DNA of 64,000 nt from Rhizobium sp. 007 (GCF_015353075.1 NZ_CP064188.1:868001-932000); one strand, 5' to 3'; shown: positions 1-8,637, numbered from the stretch's first letter. Numbers and translations are program-made. The notes: generated by a model not told the origin, from the letters alone.

Positions 1-21
1 CTTGACGAAATGCTCAGTCAT
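1..21 (-). CDS. Start of toxin gene of a Phd-type toxin-antitoxin pair (partial)
   Basis: Only the first seven codons (MTEHFVK) are in the window; the gene runs off the left edge. Its ATG overlaps the stop codon of the upstream antitoxin gene by 8 nt, the tight coupling usual for toxin-antitoxin operons. Phd-family antitoxins are most often paired with Doc/Fic or RelE/ParE-type toxins. The short N-terminus would suit a Doc-like protein, but this cannot be decided from seven residues. The function is inferred from position only. Confidence 0.5.
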
Positions 22-280
22 CCTTGGACGCCTGATGCTCGGCGGAATCCTTATCTAGCTGTTCCATGAACATGTCGGCCAGGTCGCGGGGCATCTCGCC
101 CGGACCATAGGCGCGGCGTGGGTCTTCATTGCCGGTCATGCGCTCGTAAAGATCGATTGGAACGACCACTACGGATGCGCGGCCATGTTTGGTCAAAGTG
201 ATGGGGTGTCGTTTGGCTTCGTCGTGATAACGTCCGAAGTGCCGCATAAATTCGGCTGTCGAAACGGTCTTGTTGGTCAT
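14..280 (-). CDS. Type II toxin-antitoxin system antitoxin, Phd/YefM family
   Basis: The 88-residue protein has the Phd/YefM layout. An N-terminal DNA-binding segment (TVSTAEFMRHFGRYHDEA, about residues 5-22) is followed by a strand-rich part with ITLTKHGRASVVVVPIDLYE, which is typical of the family, and an acidic, probably disordered C-terminus that would wrap the toxin. The start at 280 is chosen because AGGAAGGG lies just upstream; an upstream in-frame extension to 334 lacks such a site. The next gene begins inside its stop codon, so the two are co-transcribed. Members normally repress their own operon and neutralise the toxin. It is probably a stabilising module of this replicon. Confidence 0.85.
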   Translation of the reverse strand: MTNKTVSTAEFMRHFGRYHDEAKRHPITLTKHGRASVVVVPIDLYERMTGNEDPRRAYGPGEMPRDLADMFMEQLDKDSAEHQASKDD

Positions 281-840
281 GAACCTGCCCTTCCTGTGTT
301 GTCTGAATAATACAGAAAAGACAGGAAACCGCAAGGCACTTGCGGTTTCCTGACCGGATGACTTTGACTAGCTCTATGATAACATCCCTATTCAGGCCGG
401 TGAAAACGGACGAGAACTACACTTGCGAAGCCGGCGAACTCCGAGCCTGGGAAGCGGGTGAGTACCAGGCTGTCAAGGCATTTTAGGAGGCGCTTCACGC
501 AAATATCTACATAAACTGCGGCAGTCTCTGCGCTGTGATGGGCTGATAAGTCCTACGCCTCCCAAATCTGGCAGGGCAATCAGATCCGGCTTGGTCAAAG
601 TGCCGTCACGGGCATGTCGGCGTTCAACCAGCGTACGACACCCCGTATCGCAGCCGACCTGATCGAAGATCAAAGTACCGGGCGCATCCCACCATCCTGT
701 TCGTCTAACGTTTCATCGCACGAACTTTCATGCCTCGGATCTCTTGTTCTCGTTCGCGGAAGGCCGGCAGAGGCATTCATATAGACCAACGAACGCACTG
801 CGCTTTCCGTTCTGCGAGGAGTAAAGCGTGAAGTGGTGGG
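281..840. other. Gene-poor stretch, no supported gene
   Basis: About 560 bp between the antitoxin promoter region and the phosphoesterase stop codon. A 66-codon open frame on the minus strand (473-673) has a low-complexity, Arg/Pro/Leu-rich translation with no family resemblance I recognise and no clear ribosome binding site. The left part must hold the promoter of the toxin-antitoxin operon, but no clear -35/-10 pair stands out. The stretch may hold decayed sequence. Confidence 0.5.
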
Positions 841-1584
841 CTAGTCGGAGTGGGAGACATAAAGGAAGCGCGGCTCGCTATTGCCAGCAATCACGACGGC
901 TGACAGGCGTCCTGTGCGATAGGCCCCCGTATCGATCGCTATGCGGTTCGAATGGATCTCCGGAAGTTCTGAGCCCGTGATCGTGTGACCATGCACTACG
1001 ACCTTTTCGAGTGGGTCTGAGACATCGAGGAAGCGTTCGCGTATTTCGCGAAGATCCCGCTCGTCCTGGTCCGCAAGGGGCTTCTTCGGGTCGATCCCGG
1101 CATGGACGAGGCAGTAGCCATTCACGATGACCATGTCTGCGGCTCGATTGAGCAGTGCCAGATGATGCGCATATCGGGGAAGCAGCAGGTCCGGCAGCTC
1201 TCCTGCCCAGCCCGGCATGCGGTGACTGTAAGACCGAAGGGTCGACTTTCCGCCTAGGCCTGACAGCCAATGATCAAGCGCCGGATCGCCGAGATGGTTA
1301 TTCAACGCCTCGCGAAACAGGTAGTCGTGATTTCCGAGAATGAATTGCGATCCCTCACGTTCCTGAAGCGTCGCATGCACCATTTCCATCGCTCGCCGAC
1401 TGTCCGGCCCTCTGTCGACGATATCGCCAAGGAATACGACCCGCGGCTCCGCGCCGCATCTGTCGGCATCTTCGTCAATTGTCGCTAACAGAACCTCAAG
1501 CAAGCTGGCCATCCCATGAACATCGCCAATGGCATAAACGGGGCGAGACACAGAACTGGCTAACTCGACGATTTTCATTGGCAT
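841..1584 (-). CDS. Metallophosphoesterase (serine/threonine protein phosphatase-like)
   Basis: The 247-residue protein carries the full calcineurin-like phosphoesterase set: GDVHG near residue 20, GDIVDRG near 53, GNHD near 85, and a late VVHGHT that completes the two-metal site. It is close in size to bacterial PrpA/PrpE or bis(5'-nucleosyl)-tetraphosphatase-like phosphatases. The substrate (phosphoprotein or diadenosine polyphosphate) cannot be told from sequence. The start at the ATG at 1584 (MPMKIVEL) is preferred because the frame further upstream opens only with TTG; a second ATG at 1578 is possible. The gene stands alone and no signal peptide is visible, so a cytoplasmic enzyme is expected. 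Confidence 0.85.
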   Translation of the reverse strand: MPMKIVELASSVSRPVYAIGDVHGMASLLEVLLATIDEDADRCGAEPRVVFLGDIVDRGPDSRRAMEMVHATLQEREGSQFILGNHDYLFREALNNHLGDPALDHWLSGLGGKSTLRSYSHRMPGWAGELPDLLLPRYAHHLALLNRAADMVIVNGYCLVHAGIDPKKPLADQDERDLREIRERFLDVSDPLEKVVVHGHTITGSELPEIHSNRIAIDTGAYRTGRLSAVVIAGNSEPRFLYVSHSD

Positions 1585-1911
1585 ACTCAGACGCAATACA
1601 AGCACTACTCTTCCTTCATCTGAGATGATGCAGCTCTGCTGACAAGGGAGGGAGCTCGGCAAGTGCTTGTTGTGGTGTATGAAACGTCAATCCTTTGCCC
1701 GCTGTCTGCTATACGTCGCATCGAAGGACAGTTTCATACGGGCGCTCAATTGATCCGGTTACTCTTCGACTGCTGCATCGGCCTGAAAGCAGATTCGGCT
1801 CTTCCGGCTTGTCCTGCCCCGTGACGAGCCATATTTTAGAGGAATGCCAGGCGCCGCATGAAAGGGGTGACGCTTTACCGTGCGTAAATCTTGCTCATCA
1901 GGAACGAAAGC
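1585..1911. other. Intergenic region between divergent genes
   Basis: About 330 bp separate the divergently oriented phosphoesterase and HtrA-like genes, so it should hold promoters for both. Open frames here read in from the HtrA-like gene in the wrong frame and look like shadows. I see no repeat, hairpin or clear consensus promoter. Confidence 0.4.
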
Positions 1912-2817
1912 ATGAACATCGACAGAATTTTGCGGTCCGTTGTGGCCGTACGTTCTTCAATTCCGGAAGATGCCTTCACGGCGATGACGCTCGGTACCCA
2001 AAGGGAGGGAAGCGGCGTGGTGATCCGGGAAAATGGGCTGGTGGTCACGATCGGCTACCTGATCACCGAGGCCGAGGAAGTTTGGCTGACGCGCAATGAC
2101 GGGTATGTCGTTCCTGCGCATGCGCTTGCCTATGATCAGGAAACCGGCTTCGGTCTGGTGCAGGCGCTTGGGTCGCTTGACGTTCCCGCATTGGATCTTG
2201 GGGATGCTGCCGAAGCGGAGGTCGGCGATCCGGTCATGCTTGCTGACGGTATTGGTCAGTTCGTGCAGGCTACGATTGTCGCCAAGCAGGAATTCGCCGG
2301 CTATTGGGAATACCTGCTCGAAGAGGCAATTTTCATCGCGCCTGCACACCCTTCCTGGGGAGGTGCGGCACTCATCGGCTCCGACGGCAAACTTCTTGGC
2401 ATTGGCTCGCTGCGCCTGCAAATGAGCCAAAGGGGACAGAGCGCGGACATCAACATGGTCGTGCCGATCAGCCTGCTGCCACCCATTCTTGATGATCTGC
2501 TCACGCGCGGCCAAGTGAACAAGCCGCCGCGTCCCTGGCTCGGGGCCTTCTCTGCCGAAAGTAATGGCGACGTGGTGGTCATGAGCGTGGCTGAAGGAGG
2601 TCCGGCGGCTCAAGCGGGCTTGCGTGAGGGAGATATCATCTCGGAGATACGGGATGGGGAGGTCGCCGGTCTTGCCGACTTTTACCGCAAGCTATGGAGG
2701 AGCGGCCCCGCCGGCGTGGAGATCCCCATGAGGATATTGCGCGACGGCCGCGAGGCATGGCTGCGTATCAAGTCGGCCGACCGCAACAGTTTTCTTCGAA
2801 AGCCGCAGCTGCAGTAA
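1912..2817 (+). CDS. HtrA/DegP-like protein with PDZ domain, catalytic triad apparently lost
   Basis: The 301-residue protein has the two-domain plan of S1C (HtrA) proteases: a chymotrypsin-like domain (about residues 5-195) and a C-terminal PDZ domain (about 205-290, with AAQAGLREGDII). The triad is missing. The usual TNAHV is TIGYL (His replaced by Tyr49), the DxxTDLA region is DQETGFG (Asp replaced by Gly79), and GNSGGP is PSWGGA (Ser replaced by Trp149). It has no signal peptide, so it is expected in the cytoplasm, unlike DegP. The start at 1912 has AGGAA 7 nt upstream. It is probably a non-proteolytic binding or chaperone protein. The fold call is strong; the role is unknown. Confidence 0.75.
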   Translation: MNIDRILRSVVAVRSSIPEDAFTAMTLGTQREGSGVVIRENGLVVTIGYLITEAEEVWLTRNDGYVVPAHALAYDQETGFGLVQALGSLDVPALDLGDAAEAEVGDPVMLADGIGQFVQATIVAKQEFAGYWEYLLEEAIFIAPAHPSWGGAALIGSDGKLLGIGSLRLQMSQRGQSADINMVVPISLLPPILDDLLTRGQVNKPPRPWLGAFSAESNGDVVVMSVAEGGPAAQAGLREGDIISEIRDGEVAGLADFYRKLWRSGPAGVEIPMRILRDGREAWLRIKSADRNSFLRKPQLQ

Positions 2818-2866
2818 TGAAGCTGCACTCGTGTTTGGCAACCGCAATAACGCGCACAAAGTCCGC

Positions 2867-2896
2867 TTGACTCATAAAGGGATCGGTGACCAAATG
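2867..2896 (+). promoter_or_regulatory. Candidate sigma-70 promoter of the LacI/ABC operon
   Basis: TTGACT at 2867-2872 is a good -35. The -10 about 17-18 bp downstream (around 2890-2896) is weak. The tandem LacI operators begin directly behind it, where a repressor would block transcription start. The -35 is seen; the promoter itself is inferred. Confidence 0.45.
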
Positions 2897-2923
2897 GTAA
2901 ATCGGTTTACTAAAGCGGTTTAC
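2897..2923 (+). promoter_or_regulatory. Tandem LacI-type operators
   Basis: Two 14 bp sites sit end to end, sharing one base: GTAAATCGGTTTAC (2897-2910) and CTAAAGCGGTTTAC (2910-2923). Both have the GTAAA-N4-TTTAC symmetry and central CG typical of LacI-family operators; the second has one half-site mismatch. They end 6 bp before the ATG of the lacI-type gene, so autoregulation and control of the whole downstream operon are likely. Their position also argues for the start at 2930. Confidence 0.7.
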
Positions 2924-2929
2924 AAGGCG

Positions 2930-3988
2930 ATGGCGAATGAGCGTGTCACCAGTCTGAAGGATGTCGCCGGTGCTGCCGGCGTTTCCGTGACGACGGTCTC
3001 GCGACTGCTGAACGGATCGCTCGAGCTTCCCCACGAGACGAAGAAGAGGATCGAGGATGCGATCCGTGATCTCAACTATCAGCCCAATCCGCATGCCCGG
3101 CGCCTAAGCCGCGGGCGCTCGGATACAATCGGTCTCGTGGTGCCCGACATCGCCAATCCGTTCTTCGCAACGCTTGTCGCGGCGGTGGAGGAGGAGGCGG
3201 ACCGCCGCGGGCTTGCCGTCTCGCTCTACGCGACGCTGAACCGCTCTGGCCGCGAGGTTGCCTATCTTCAGCTTATCGAGCGCAACCACGTCGATGGATT
3301 GATCTTCGTCACCAACCATCCGGATGACGGGCAACTCGGGGCGCTCATCAACCGCACCGGCAAGGTTGTCGTCGTAGACGAAGACGTCCCGGATGCGCTG
3401 GCACCGAAGCTCTTCTGCGACAACGACAGGGGCGGCTATCTGGCAGGAACGCACCTTGCGGAGATGGGGCATCGCCGCGTCCTTTTCATCGGCGGGCCCG
3501 AACGGATGATCAGCGCACAGCGCCGTTTCCAAGGGCTCGAAAGGGCGATGTACGAACTGTGGGGTGCTGATGCCGTGCTGCTCAACTACAAGGGCGAATA
3601 CACCGTCGCCTTCGGGCGGGAAGCCGCCAAGCGCTTCATAGCCGAGGGCATGCCCGCCAGCGCGATCTTCGCGAGTTCGGATGAAATCGCCATCGGTCTC
3701 ATTGAAGTCTTGCGCAGCCAAGGCATTTCGATCCCGCAGGATGTGTCGGTCGTTGGCTTCGACGACGTCGGGCCGCTGCATCTTTTTGCGCCGCCGCTGA
3801 CGGCCATCCGCCAGCCCGTTCGGCAGATCGGCCAGCGCGCGCTGTCGTTGCTTCTTGAGACAAACTGGCAGGAGCGTGCCCCATCCGCTGTGGAAGAGCT
3901 CCTGCCGGTCGAAATCGTCGTGCGGAATTCCGTTGCGCCGCCGGCGAATCCAAAAACCGCAATGGACAAAAAAAGAACCAGAGGATGA
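2930..3988 (+). CDS. LacI-family transcriptional regulator
   Basis: The 352-residue protein has an N-terminal LacI helix-turn-helix (TSLKDVAGAAGVSVTTVSR, about residues 7-25) with the hinge helix region following (ARRLSRGRS), then a periplasmic-binding-protein-like sugar domain (IGLVVPDIANPFFATLV; late SVVGFDD). The start at 2930 puts the helix-turn-helix at the very N-terminus as in the family and leaves the operators in the leader; longer in-frame starts at 2831 or 2894 would translate through them. Its stop is 4 nt before the binding-protein gene, so the regulator heads the operon it probably controls. The effector is likely the transported substrate or a product of it, which is unknown. 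Confidence 0.9.
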   Translation: MANERVTSLKDVAGAAGVSVTTVSRLLNGSLELPHETKKRIEDAIRDLNYQPNPHARRLSRGRSDTIGLVVPDIANPFFATLVAAVEEEADRRGLAVSLYATLNRSGREVAYLQLIERNHVDGLIFVTNHPDDGQLGALINRTGKVVVVDEDVPDALAPKLFCDNDRGGYLAGTHLAEMGHRRVLFIGGPERMISAQRRFQGLERAMYELWGADAVLLNYKGEYTVAFGREAAKRFIAEGMPASAIFASSDEIAIGLIEVLRSQGISIPQDVSVVGFDDVGPLHLFAPPLTAIRQPVRQIGQRALSLLLETNWQERAPSAVEELLPVEIVVRNSVAPPANPKTAMDKKRTRG

Positions 3989-3992
3989 GAAC

Positions 3993-4949
3993 ATGACCCG
4001 GACTATCAAACGCAGAACATTTACAGCCGCTCTCGGCTTCACCGCATTGGCAACCGCCTCGCTCGCAGGCTTGGGCGCAAGTGCGCAGGAAAAGACCTTT
4101 GCGCTGGTGCAGATCAACCAGCAGGCATTGTTTTTCAACCAGATGAACGAGGGTGCCCAGAAGGCGGCCGATGCAGCAGGCGTAAAACTCGTGATCTTCA
4201 ATGCCAACAACGATCCGGCTGCCCAAAACAGCGCAATCGAGACTTACATCCAGCAGAAAGTCGCCGGTCTTGCCGTCGTTGCCATCGATGTCAACGGCAT
4301 CATGCCGGCCGTCAAGCAGGCGGCAGACGCCGGTATCTCCGTGGTCGCGATCGATGCAATCCTCCCTGAAGGCCCCCAGAAGGCGCAGATCGGCGTCGAC
4401 AACGCCAAGGCCGGCGCTGATATGGGCAAATTCTTCCTCGACTATGTCAAGGCGAACATGGACGGCAAGGCAAAGGTCGGTGTCGTCGGTGCGCTGAATT
4501 CGTTCATCCAGAACGTCCGCCAGGAGGGCTTTGAAAAGACGCTCGAAGGTGTCTCCGGCATCGAAAAGGCTGGCGTCGTCGATGGTCAGAACATTCAGGA
4601 CAATGCGCTTGCCGCCGCCGAGAACCTGATCACCGGCAATCCGGATATGACCGCCGTCTATGCGACCGGCGAACCGGCGCTGATGGGAGCCATCGCCGCT
4701 GTCGAAAGCCAGGGCAAGCAGGATGCCATCAAGGTGTTCGGCTGGGATCTCACTGCCCAGGCGATCGCCGGCATCGACGCCGGTTACGTTGCCGCCGTGA
4801 TACAGCAGGATCCGGCAGCCATGGGTGCTGCGGCCGTCGACGCGCTGAAGAAGGTCTCGGATGGCGGTTCGGTCGATAAGAACATCGCGGTTCCCGTGAC
4901 CATCGTCACCAAGGAGAACGTGGAACCATACAGGGCCGTTTTTAAATGA
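3993..4949 (+). CDS. CUT2-type ABC transporter, periplasmic substrate-binding protein
   Basis: The 318-residue protein starts with a long signal peptide (twin Arg-like RTIKRRTF, hydrophobic core, cleavage probably after GASA at about residue 31). It then has the ribose-binding-protein fold of peripla_BP_4 proteins (FALVQINQQALFFNQMNEG, repeated GLAVVAIDVNG-type strands). GAGGATGAGA precedes the ATG. It lies between the lacI-type gene and the ATPase gene, overlapping the latter by ATGA, so it is the binding protein of the FrcABC-like transporter made by the next two genes. The substrate cannot be read from the sequence; the linked enzymes argue against a plain hexose. Confidence 0.9.
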   Translation: MTRTIKRRTFTAALGFTALATASLAGLGASAQEKTFALVQINQQALFFNQMNEGAQKAADAAGVKLVIFNANNDPAAQNSAIETYIQQKVAGLAVVAIDVNGIMPAVKQAADAGISVVAIDAILPEGPQKAQIGVDNAKAGADMGKFFLDYVKANMDGKAKVGVVGALNSFIQNVRQEGFEKTLEGVSGIEKAGVVDGQNIQDNALAAAENLITGNPDMTAVYATGEPALMGAIAAVESQGKQDAIKVFGWDLTAQAIAGIDAGYVAAVIQQDPAAMGAAAVDALKKVSDGGSVDKNIAVPVTIVTKENVEPYRAVFK

Positions 4950-5758
4950 TCAGCCACGGACAGCACCCAAGCGCGGTCTCCGGAACCGGGGGAGCCATGC
5001 TCTCCCGGCAATCCGGGGCGGCGACAAAACGGCCGCGCATATCGCTCCGCGATATCCGCAAGACCTTCGGCTCGCACCAGGCGCTGCGCGGCGTCGACCT
5101 CGACCTTTACCCCGGGGAATGCCTCGGCCTTGTAGGCGACAATGCGGCAGGTAAGTCAACGCTTACTAAAATTATCTCCGGCACCTATATCCCCGACGGT
5201 GGAACGATCTCGATCGATGGAGAAGAGGTGCGTTTTTCCGGTCCGGCCGAGGCCCGCTCGCGCAATATAGAGATGGTCTTCCAGGACTTGAGCCTCTGCG
5301 ATCATATCGATGTGGTCGGCAATCTCTTTCTCGGCCGCGAAATCACCAAGGGACCTTTTCTCGATCGTGCGACCATGCTTTCCGAGGCGCGCAAAATGCT
5401 CGATGCGCTGGAAATTCGCATCCCGCGGCTGACTGCAAAGGTCGAAAAGCTTTCCGGTGGCCAGCGCCAGGCCATTGCAATTGCCCGGGCCGCCTCCTTC
5501 AATCCCAAGGTTCTGATCATGGACGAGCCGACATCGGCACTTGCCGTTGCCGAGGTGGAAGCCGTGCTCTCGCTGATCAACCGCGTCAAGGCGAAGGGCG
5601 TTTCCGTCGTCCTCATCACCCATCGCCTGCAGGACCTCTTCCGGGTCTGCGACCGGATTGCCGTCATGTACGAAGGCACCAAAGTCGCCGAGCGCGAGAT
5701 CGGCAAGACCGATCTGGAGGATCTCGTGAAGCTCATCGTCGGAGGAGAAAGGCAGTGA
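4946..5758 (+). CDS. CUT2-type ABC transporter ATP-binding protein (single domain)
   Basis: The 270-residue protein has one ATPase domain: Walker A GDNAAGKST (about residues 64-72), signature LSGGQRQ (about 170), Walker B VLIMDEP (about 190) and H-loop ITHR. A single domain instead of the usual tandem RbsA-type pair places it with FrcA-like ATPases common in rhizobia, which presumably act as homodimers. An N-terminal extension of about 30 residues precedes the domain. The start overlaps the binding-protein stop (ATGA) and its end overlaps the permease start (GTGA), so translation is coupled. It energises the permease at the inner membrane. Confidence 0.92.
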   Translation: MISHGQHPSAVSGTGGAMLSRQSGAATKRPRISLRDIRKTFGSHQALRGVDLDLYPGECLGLVGDNAAGKSTLTKIISGTYIPDGGTISIDGEEVRFSGPAEARSRNIEMVFQDLSLCDHIDVVGNLFLGREITKGPFLDRATMLSEARKMLDALEIRIPRLTAKVEKLSGGQRQAIAIARAASFNPKVLIMDEPTSALAVAEVEAVLSLINRVKAKGVSVVLITHRLQDLFRVCDRIAVMYEGTKVAEREIGKTDLEDLVKLIVGGERQ

Positions 5759-6759
5759 CCGTCTATACCGAACGCGCCAAAGGCTCGCCGCTTGCCGACT
5801 TCTTTGCCGAGCACGCGCAGGTCCTGTCGATTGCCTTTTTCTTCCTCGCCTGTGTGGCCTTCTTTGCAGTCACGACCGATACGTTCATGACCGTTGGAAA
5901 TCTCCTGAATGTCGTACGGCAGGCGGCGCCGATTCTGATTGTGGCCGTCGCGATGACCCTGGTCATCGTCACCGGCGGTATCGATCTGTCGGTCGGGTCG
6001 CAGGTGGCGCTCGTCAACGCCGTGGCGGCGATCATTCTCGCCATGGGTTACCCTTGGCCGCTCGTTGTCGCGGGTATGCTGACCTTCGGGGCGCTGATGG
6101 GCATAGCGCAGGGATGGTTCGTTGCCTATCAGGGAATCCCGGCCTTCATCGTCACGCTGGCGGGACTTTCGATCCTGCGCGGCCTGGCGCTTTATCTGAC
6201 GCAGGGCTATTCGATCCCGATCAAGGACGTGCCGGGTTTCTTCTGGCTGGGACGCGGCCAGTTTATCGGCTTGCCGGTCCCTGCGCTGATCGCCATTCTC
6301 GTTGCCGCCATCGGCTATGTCGTGATCTCCTCGACCAAATATGGACGCCAGGTCGTGGCCGTCGGCTCCAACATGGAAGCAGCACGCCGCGTCGGCATGC
6401 CGGCGCAGTGGATCATTGCCTCGGTCTATCTCGTTTCCGGCGCGGCCTCGGCGCTGGCCGGGCTGTTGATTGCGGCGCGTCTTGGCTCCGGCTCATCAAA
6501 CGCAGCCGTCGGTTTCGAACTGCAGGTCGTCGCGGCCGTGGTGCTCGGCGGTACGTCGCTGATGGGTGGCCGCGGCACGATCCTCGGCACGGTACTCGGA
6601 ACGCTGACCATCGCGGTGATCGGCAATGGCCTCATCCTGATGCACATCTCGCCGTTCTTCACCCAGATCGTGACCGGTGCAATCATCCTTCTGGCGATCT
6701 GGCTCAATACCCGCATCTTCACCACCAGTTTCCGTTTCGGCGGCAAGAAGAAGGGCTGA
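5755..6759 (+). CDS. CUT2-type ABC transporter permease
   Basis: The 334-residue protein belongs to the RbsC/FrcC family: about ten hydrophobic segments, the conserved VTGGIDLSVGSQVAL block after the second or third helix, and GGTSLMGGRGTILGT in the C-terminal half. It starts with GTG, overlapping the ATPase stop by 4 nt. As a single permease gene it is expected to form a homodimer in the inner membrane. Immediately downstream (3 nt gap) is the phosphotriesterase-like gene, so uptake and hydrolysis are encoded in one transcript. Confidence 0.92.
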   Translation: MTVYTERAKGSPLADFFAEHAQVLSIAFFFLACVAFFAVTTDTFMTVGNLLNVVRQAAPILIVAVAMTLVIVTGGIDLSVGSQVALVNAVAAIILAMGYPWPLVVAGMLTFGALMGIAQGWFVAYQGIPAFIVTLAGLSILRGLALYLTQGYSIPIKDVPGFFWLGRGQFIGLPVPALIAILVAAIGYVVISSTKYGRQVVAVGSNMEAARRVGMPAQWIIASVYLVSGAASALAGLLIAARLGSGSSNAAVGFELQVVAAVVLGGTSLMGGRGTILGTVLGTLTIAVIGNGLILMHISPFFTQIVTGAIILLAIWLNTRIFTTSFRFGGKKKG

Positions 6760-6762
6760 GTG

Positions 6763-7830
6763 ATGAAAGGTGAACTCTCCGAAGGCCATATCCGATCCGG
6801 CAAGGTGATGACCGTTGCCGGGCCGATTGCAGCTGATGCGCTCGGCGTTACGCTGATGCACGAGCACGTCCTCAACGACTGCCGTTGCTGGTGGCATCCA
6901 CCAAAGACGCCGGAGCGGCAATATCTTGCCGAAGGTTTCGTTTGCATGGAGATTCTCGGTGAGCTCCGCCAGGACCCGTTCGTCAATAAGCACAACATAA
7001 CGTTGGACGACGAGCCGCTGGCCATTGCCGAGCTTGAGGATTTCGCGAAGGAAGGCGGCAGGACGGTCGTCGAGCCGACATGCCAGGGCATCGGCCGCAA
7101 CCCGCTGGCGCTCAGGCGCATTGCCAAGGCCACGGGACTCAATATCGTGATGGGTGCGGGCTATTACCTGGCCTCGTCGCATCCAGCCAAGGTTGCTGGC
7201 ATGAGTGTCGCAGAGATTGCCGATGAGATCGTCTGTGAGGCTCTTGAGGGTGCTCAAGGCACGGATGTGAAGATCGGTCTCATCGGCGAGATTGGCGTCT
7301 CTTCCGACTTCACCGCGCAGGAGGAAAAATCCCTACGCGGCGCAACCCAAGCACACTGCCGCACAGGTCTGCCGCTGATGGTCCATTTGCCCGGCTGGTT
7401 CCGGCTCGGCCACAAGGTGCTCGACATCGTGGCCAAGGAGGGTGGCGATCTCCGCCACACCGTTCTCTGCCACATGAATCCCTCGCATGACGATCTCGGC
7501 TATCAGGGCGAGATCGCTTCGCGCGGCGCGTTCCTCGAATACGACATGATCGGCATGGATTTCTTCTATGCCGACCAGCAGGTGCAATGCCCGAGCGACG
7601 AGGAGGCTGCACGGGCCATCGTCAAGCTCGTCGAGATGGGACACGCCGGCCGTATCCTGCTGTCGCACGACGTTTTCCTGAAGATGATGCTGACGAAATA
7701 CGGCGGCAACGGCTATGCCTACGCCCTCAGGCATTTCCTCCCGCGCCTCAAACGCCACGGCCTCAATGACCGGATCATCGGCCAAATGATGCGCGACAAT
7801 CCACGGTCGGTCTTCCAGGCTGCTGCCTGA
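6763..7830 (+). CDS. Phosphotriesterase-family metal-dependent hydrolase
   Basis: The 355-residue protein is an amidohydrolase-superfamily enzyme of the phosphotriesterase (PTE/PHP) branch. The binuclear site is visible: HEH at 33-35, the bridging residue in GEIGVS (Glu176, where PTE itself has a carbamylated Lys), His208 (MVHLPGW), His237 (CHMNPSHDD) and Asp303 (LSHDVF). Glu as the bridge is the arrangement of the PHP subgroup. Characterised relatives hydrolyse lactones or phosphoesters, so a sugar-lactone or related ring-opening step is plausible. A GTG directly upstream (6760) is an alternative start; the ATG at 6763 is preferred. It is cytoplasmic and follows the transporter genes in the same operon. 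Confidence 0.85.
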   Translation: MKGELSEGHIRSGKVMTVAGPIAADALGVTLMHEHVLNDCRCWWHPPKTPERQYLAEGFVCMEILGELRQDPFVNKHNITLDDEPLAIAELEDFAKEGGRTVVEPTCQGIGRNPLALRRIAKATGLNIVMGAGYYLASSHPAKVAGMSVAEIADEIVCEALEGAQGTDVKIGLIGEIGVSSDFTAQEEKSLRGATQAHCRTGLPLMVHLPGWFRLGHKVLDIVAKEGGDLRHTVLCHMNPSHDDLGYQGEIASRGAFLEYDMIGMDFFYADQQVQCPSDEEAARAIVKLVEMGHAGRILLSHDVFLKMMLTKYGGNGYAYALRHFLPRLKRHGLNDRIIGQMMRDNPRSVFQAAA

Positions 7831-7863
7831 CGGCTGGATTCCATCAAAGAAACGGTAAGGACA

Positions 7864-8634
7864 ATGACAAAGAAAGTACTCCTCGTCGGTGAAAGCTGGG
7901 TCAGTTCGGCCACCCACTACAAGGGCTTCGACCAGTTCGGCAGCGTAACTTTCCATTTGGGCGCCGAGCCGCTGGTCAAGGCGCTTCAGGGTAGCGAATT
8001 CGAACTGACCTACATGCCGGCGCACGAGGCGGTGGAAAAATTTCCCTTCGGCATGGCCGGGCTTGACGCCTATGACGCGGTCATCCTGTCAGACATCGGC
8101 GCGAACTCGCTGCTCCTGCCGCCGGCGGTCTGGCTGCAGTCGAAGACGGTGCCGAACCGGCTGAAACTCATCAAGGCCTGGGTCGAGAAGGGCGGCGCGC
8201 TGTTGATGGTCGGCGGCTACTTCTCGTTTCAGGGGATCGACGGCAAGGCGCGCTGGCGCCGCACGCCGGTCGAAGACGTCTTGCCCGTCACCTGCCTTCC
8301 CTATGACGACCGCGTTGAAATGCCGGAAGGATCGACGGCCGTTGTCCTGAAGCCGGAACATCCGGTCATGGCCGGGCTTGACGGCGAATGGCCGCTGCTT
8401 CTCGGCGTCAACGAAGTGGAACTGCGCGACCGTGCCGATATTGAGGTGCTTGCCCGCCTGCCGGAGGATCAGGGGAGCCATCCCTTGCTGGTGCTGGGTT
8501 CGCATGGCAAGGGCCGCACGGCCGCCTGGACCTCCGATATCGGTCCTCACTGGCTGTCGCCGGCTTTTTGCGAGTGGGAAGGGTATGGACGCTTGTGGAC
8601 CAATCTCCTTGCCTGGATGACCGAGGCGCGCTGA
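7864..8634 (+). CDS. Class I glutamine amidotransferase-like protein (GATase1-like, PF07090-type)
   Basis: The 256-residue protein opens with a Rossmann-like strand and glycine turn (KKVLLVGESWVSS) and has VILSDIGANSLLLP and KGGALLMVGGYFSFQG, the features of the glutamine-amidotransferase-like family once called DUF1355. The usual nucleophile Cys of true glutaminases is not apparent at the elbow (MVGGYFS), so glutamine hydrolysis is doubtful; the fold may serve another hydrolase or binding role. A GTAAGG ribosome site precedes the ATG. It sits 33 bp after the phosphotriesterase-like gene and ends 3 bp before the stop of the antisense kinase gene. The function is unknown. Confidence 0.7.
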   Translation: MTKKVLLVGESWVSSATHYKGFDQFGSVTFHLGAEPLVKALQGSEFELTYMPAHEAVEKFPFGMAGLDAYDAVILSDIGANSLLLPPAVWLQSKTVPNRLKLIKAWVEKGGALLMVGGYFSFQGIDGKARWRRTPVEDVLPVTCLPYDDRVEMPEGSTAVVLKPEHPVMAGLDGEWPLLLGVNEVELRDRADIEVLARLPEDQGSHPLLVLGSHGKGRTAAWTSDIGPHWLSPAFCEWEGYGRLWTNLLAWMTEAR

Positions 8635-8637
8635 AGC

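Noticed and set aside
473..673. 66-codon minus-strand open frame before the phosphoesterase gene
   Set aside because: No recognised family, no ribosome site, and composition like other random frames in GC-rich DNA.
6054..6773. Long plus-strand open frame overlapping the CUT2 permease gene
   Set aside because: Arg/His-rich translation in the +2 frame of a clear permease; a shadow of high-GC coding sequence.
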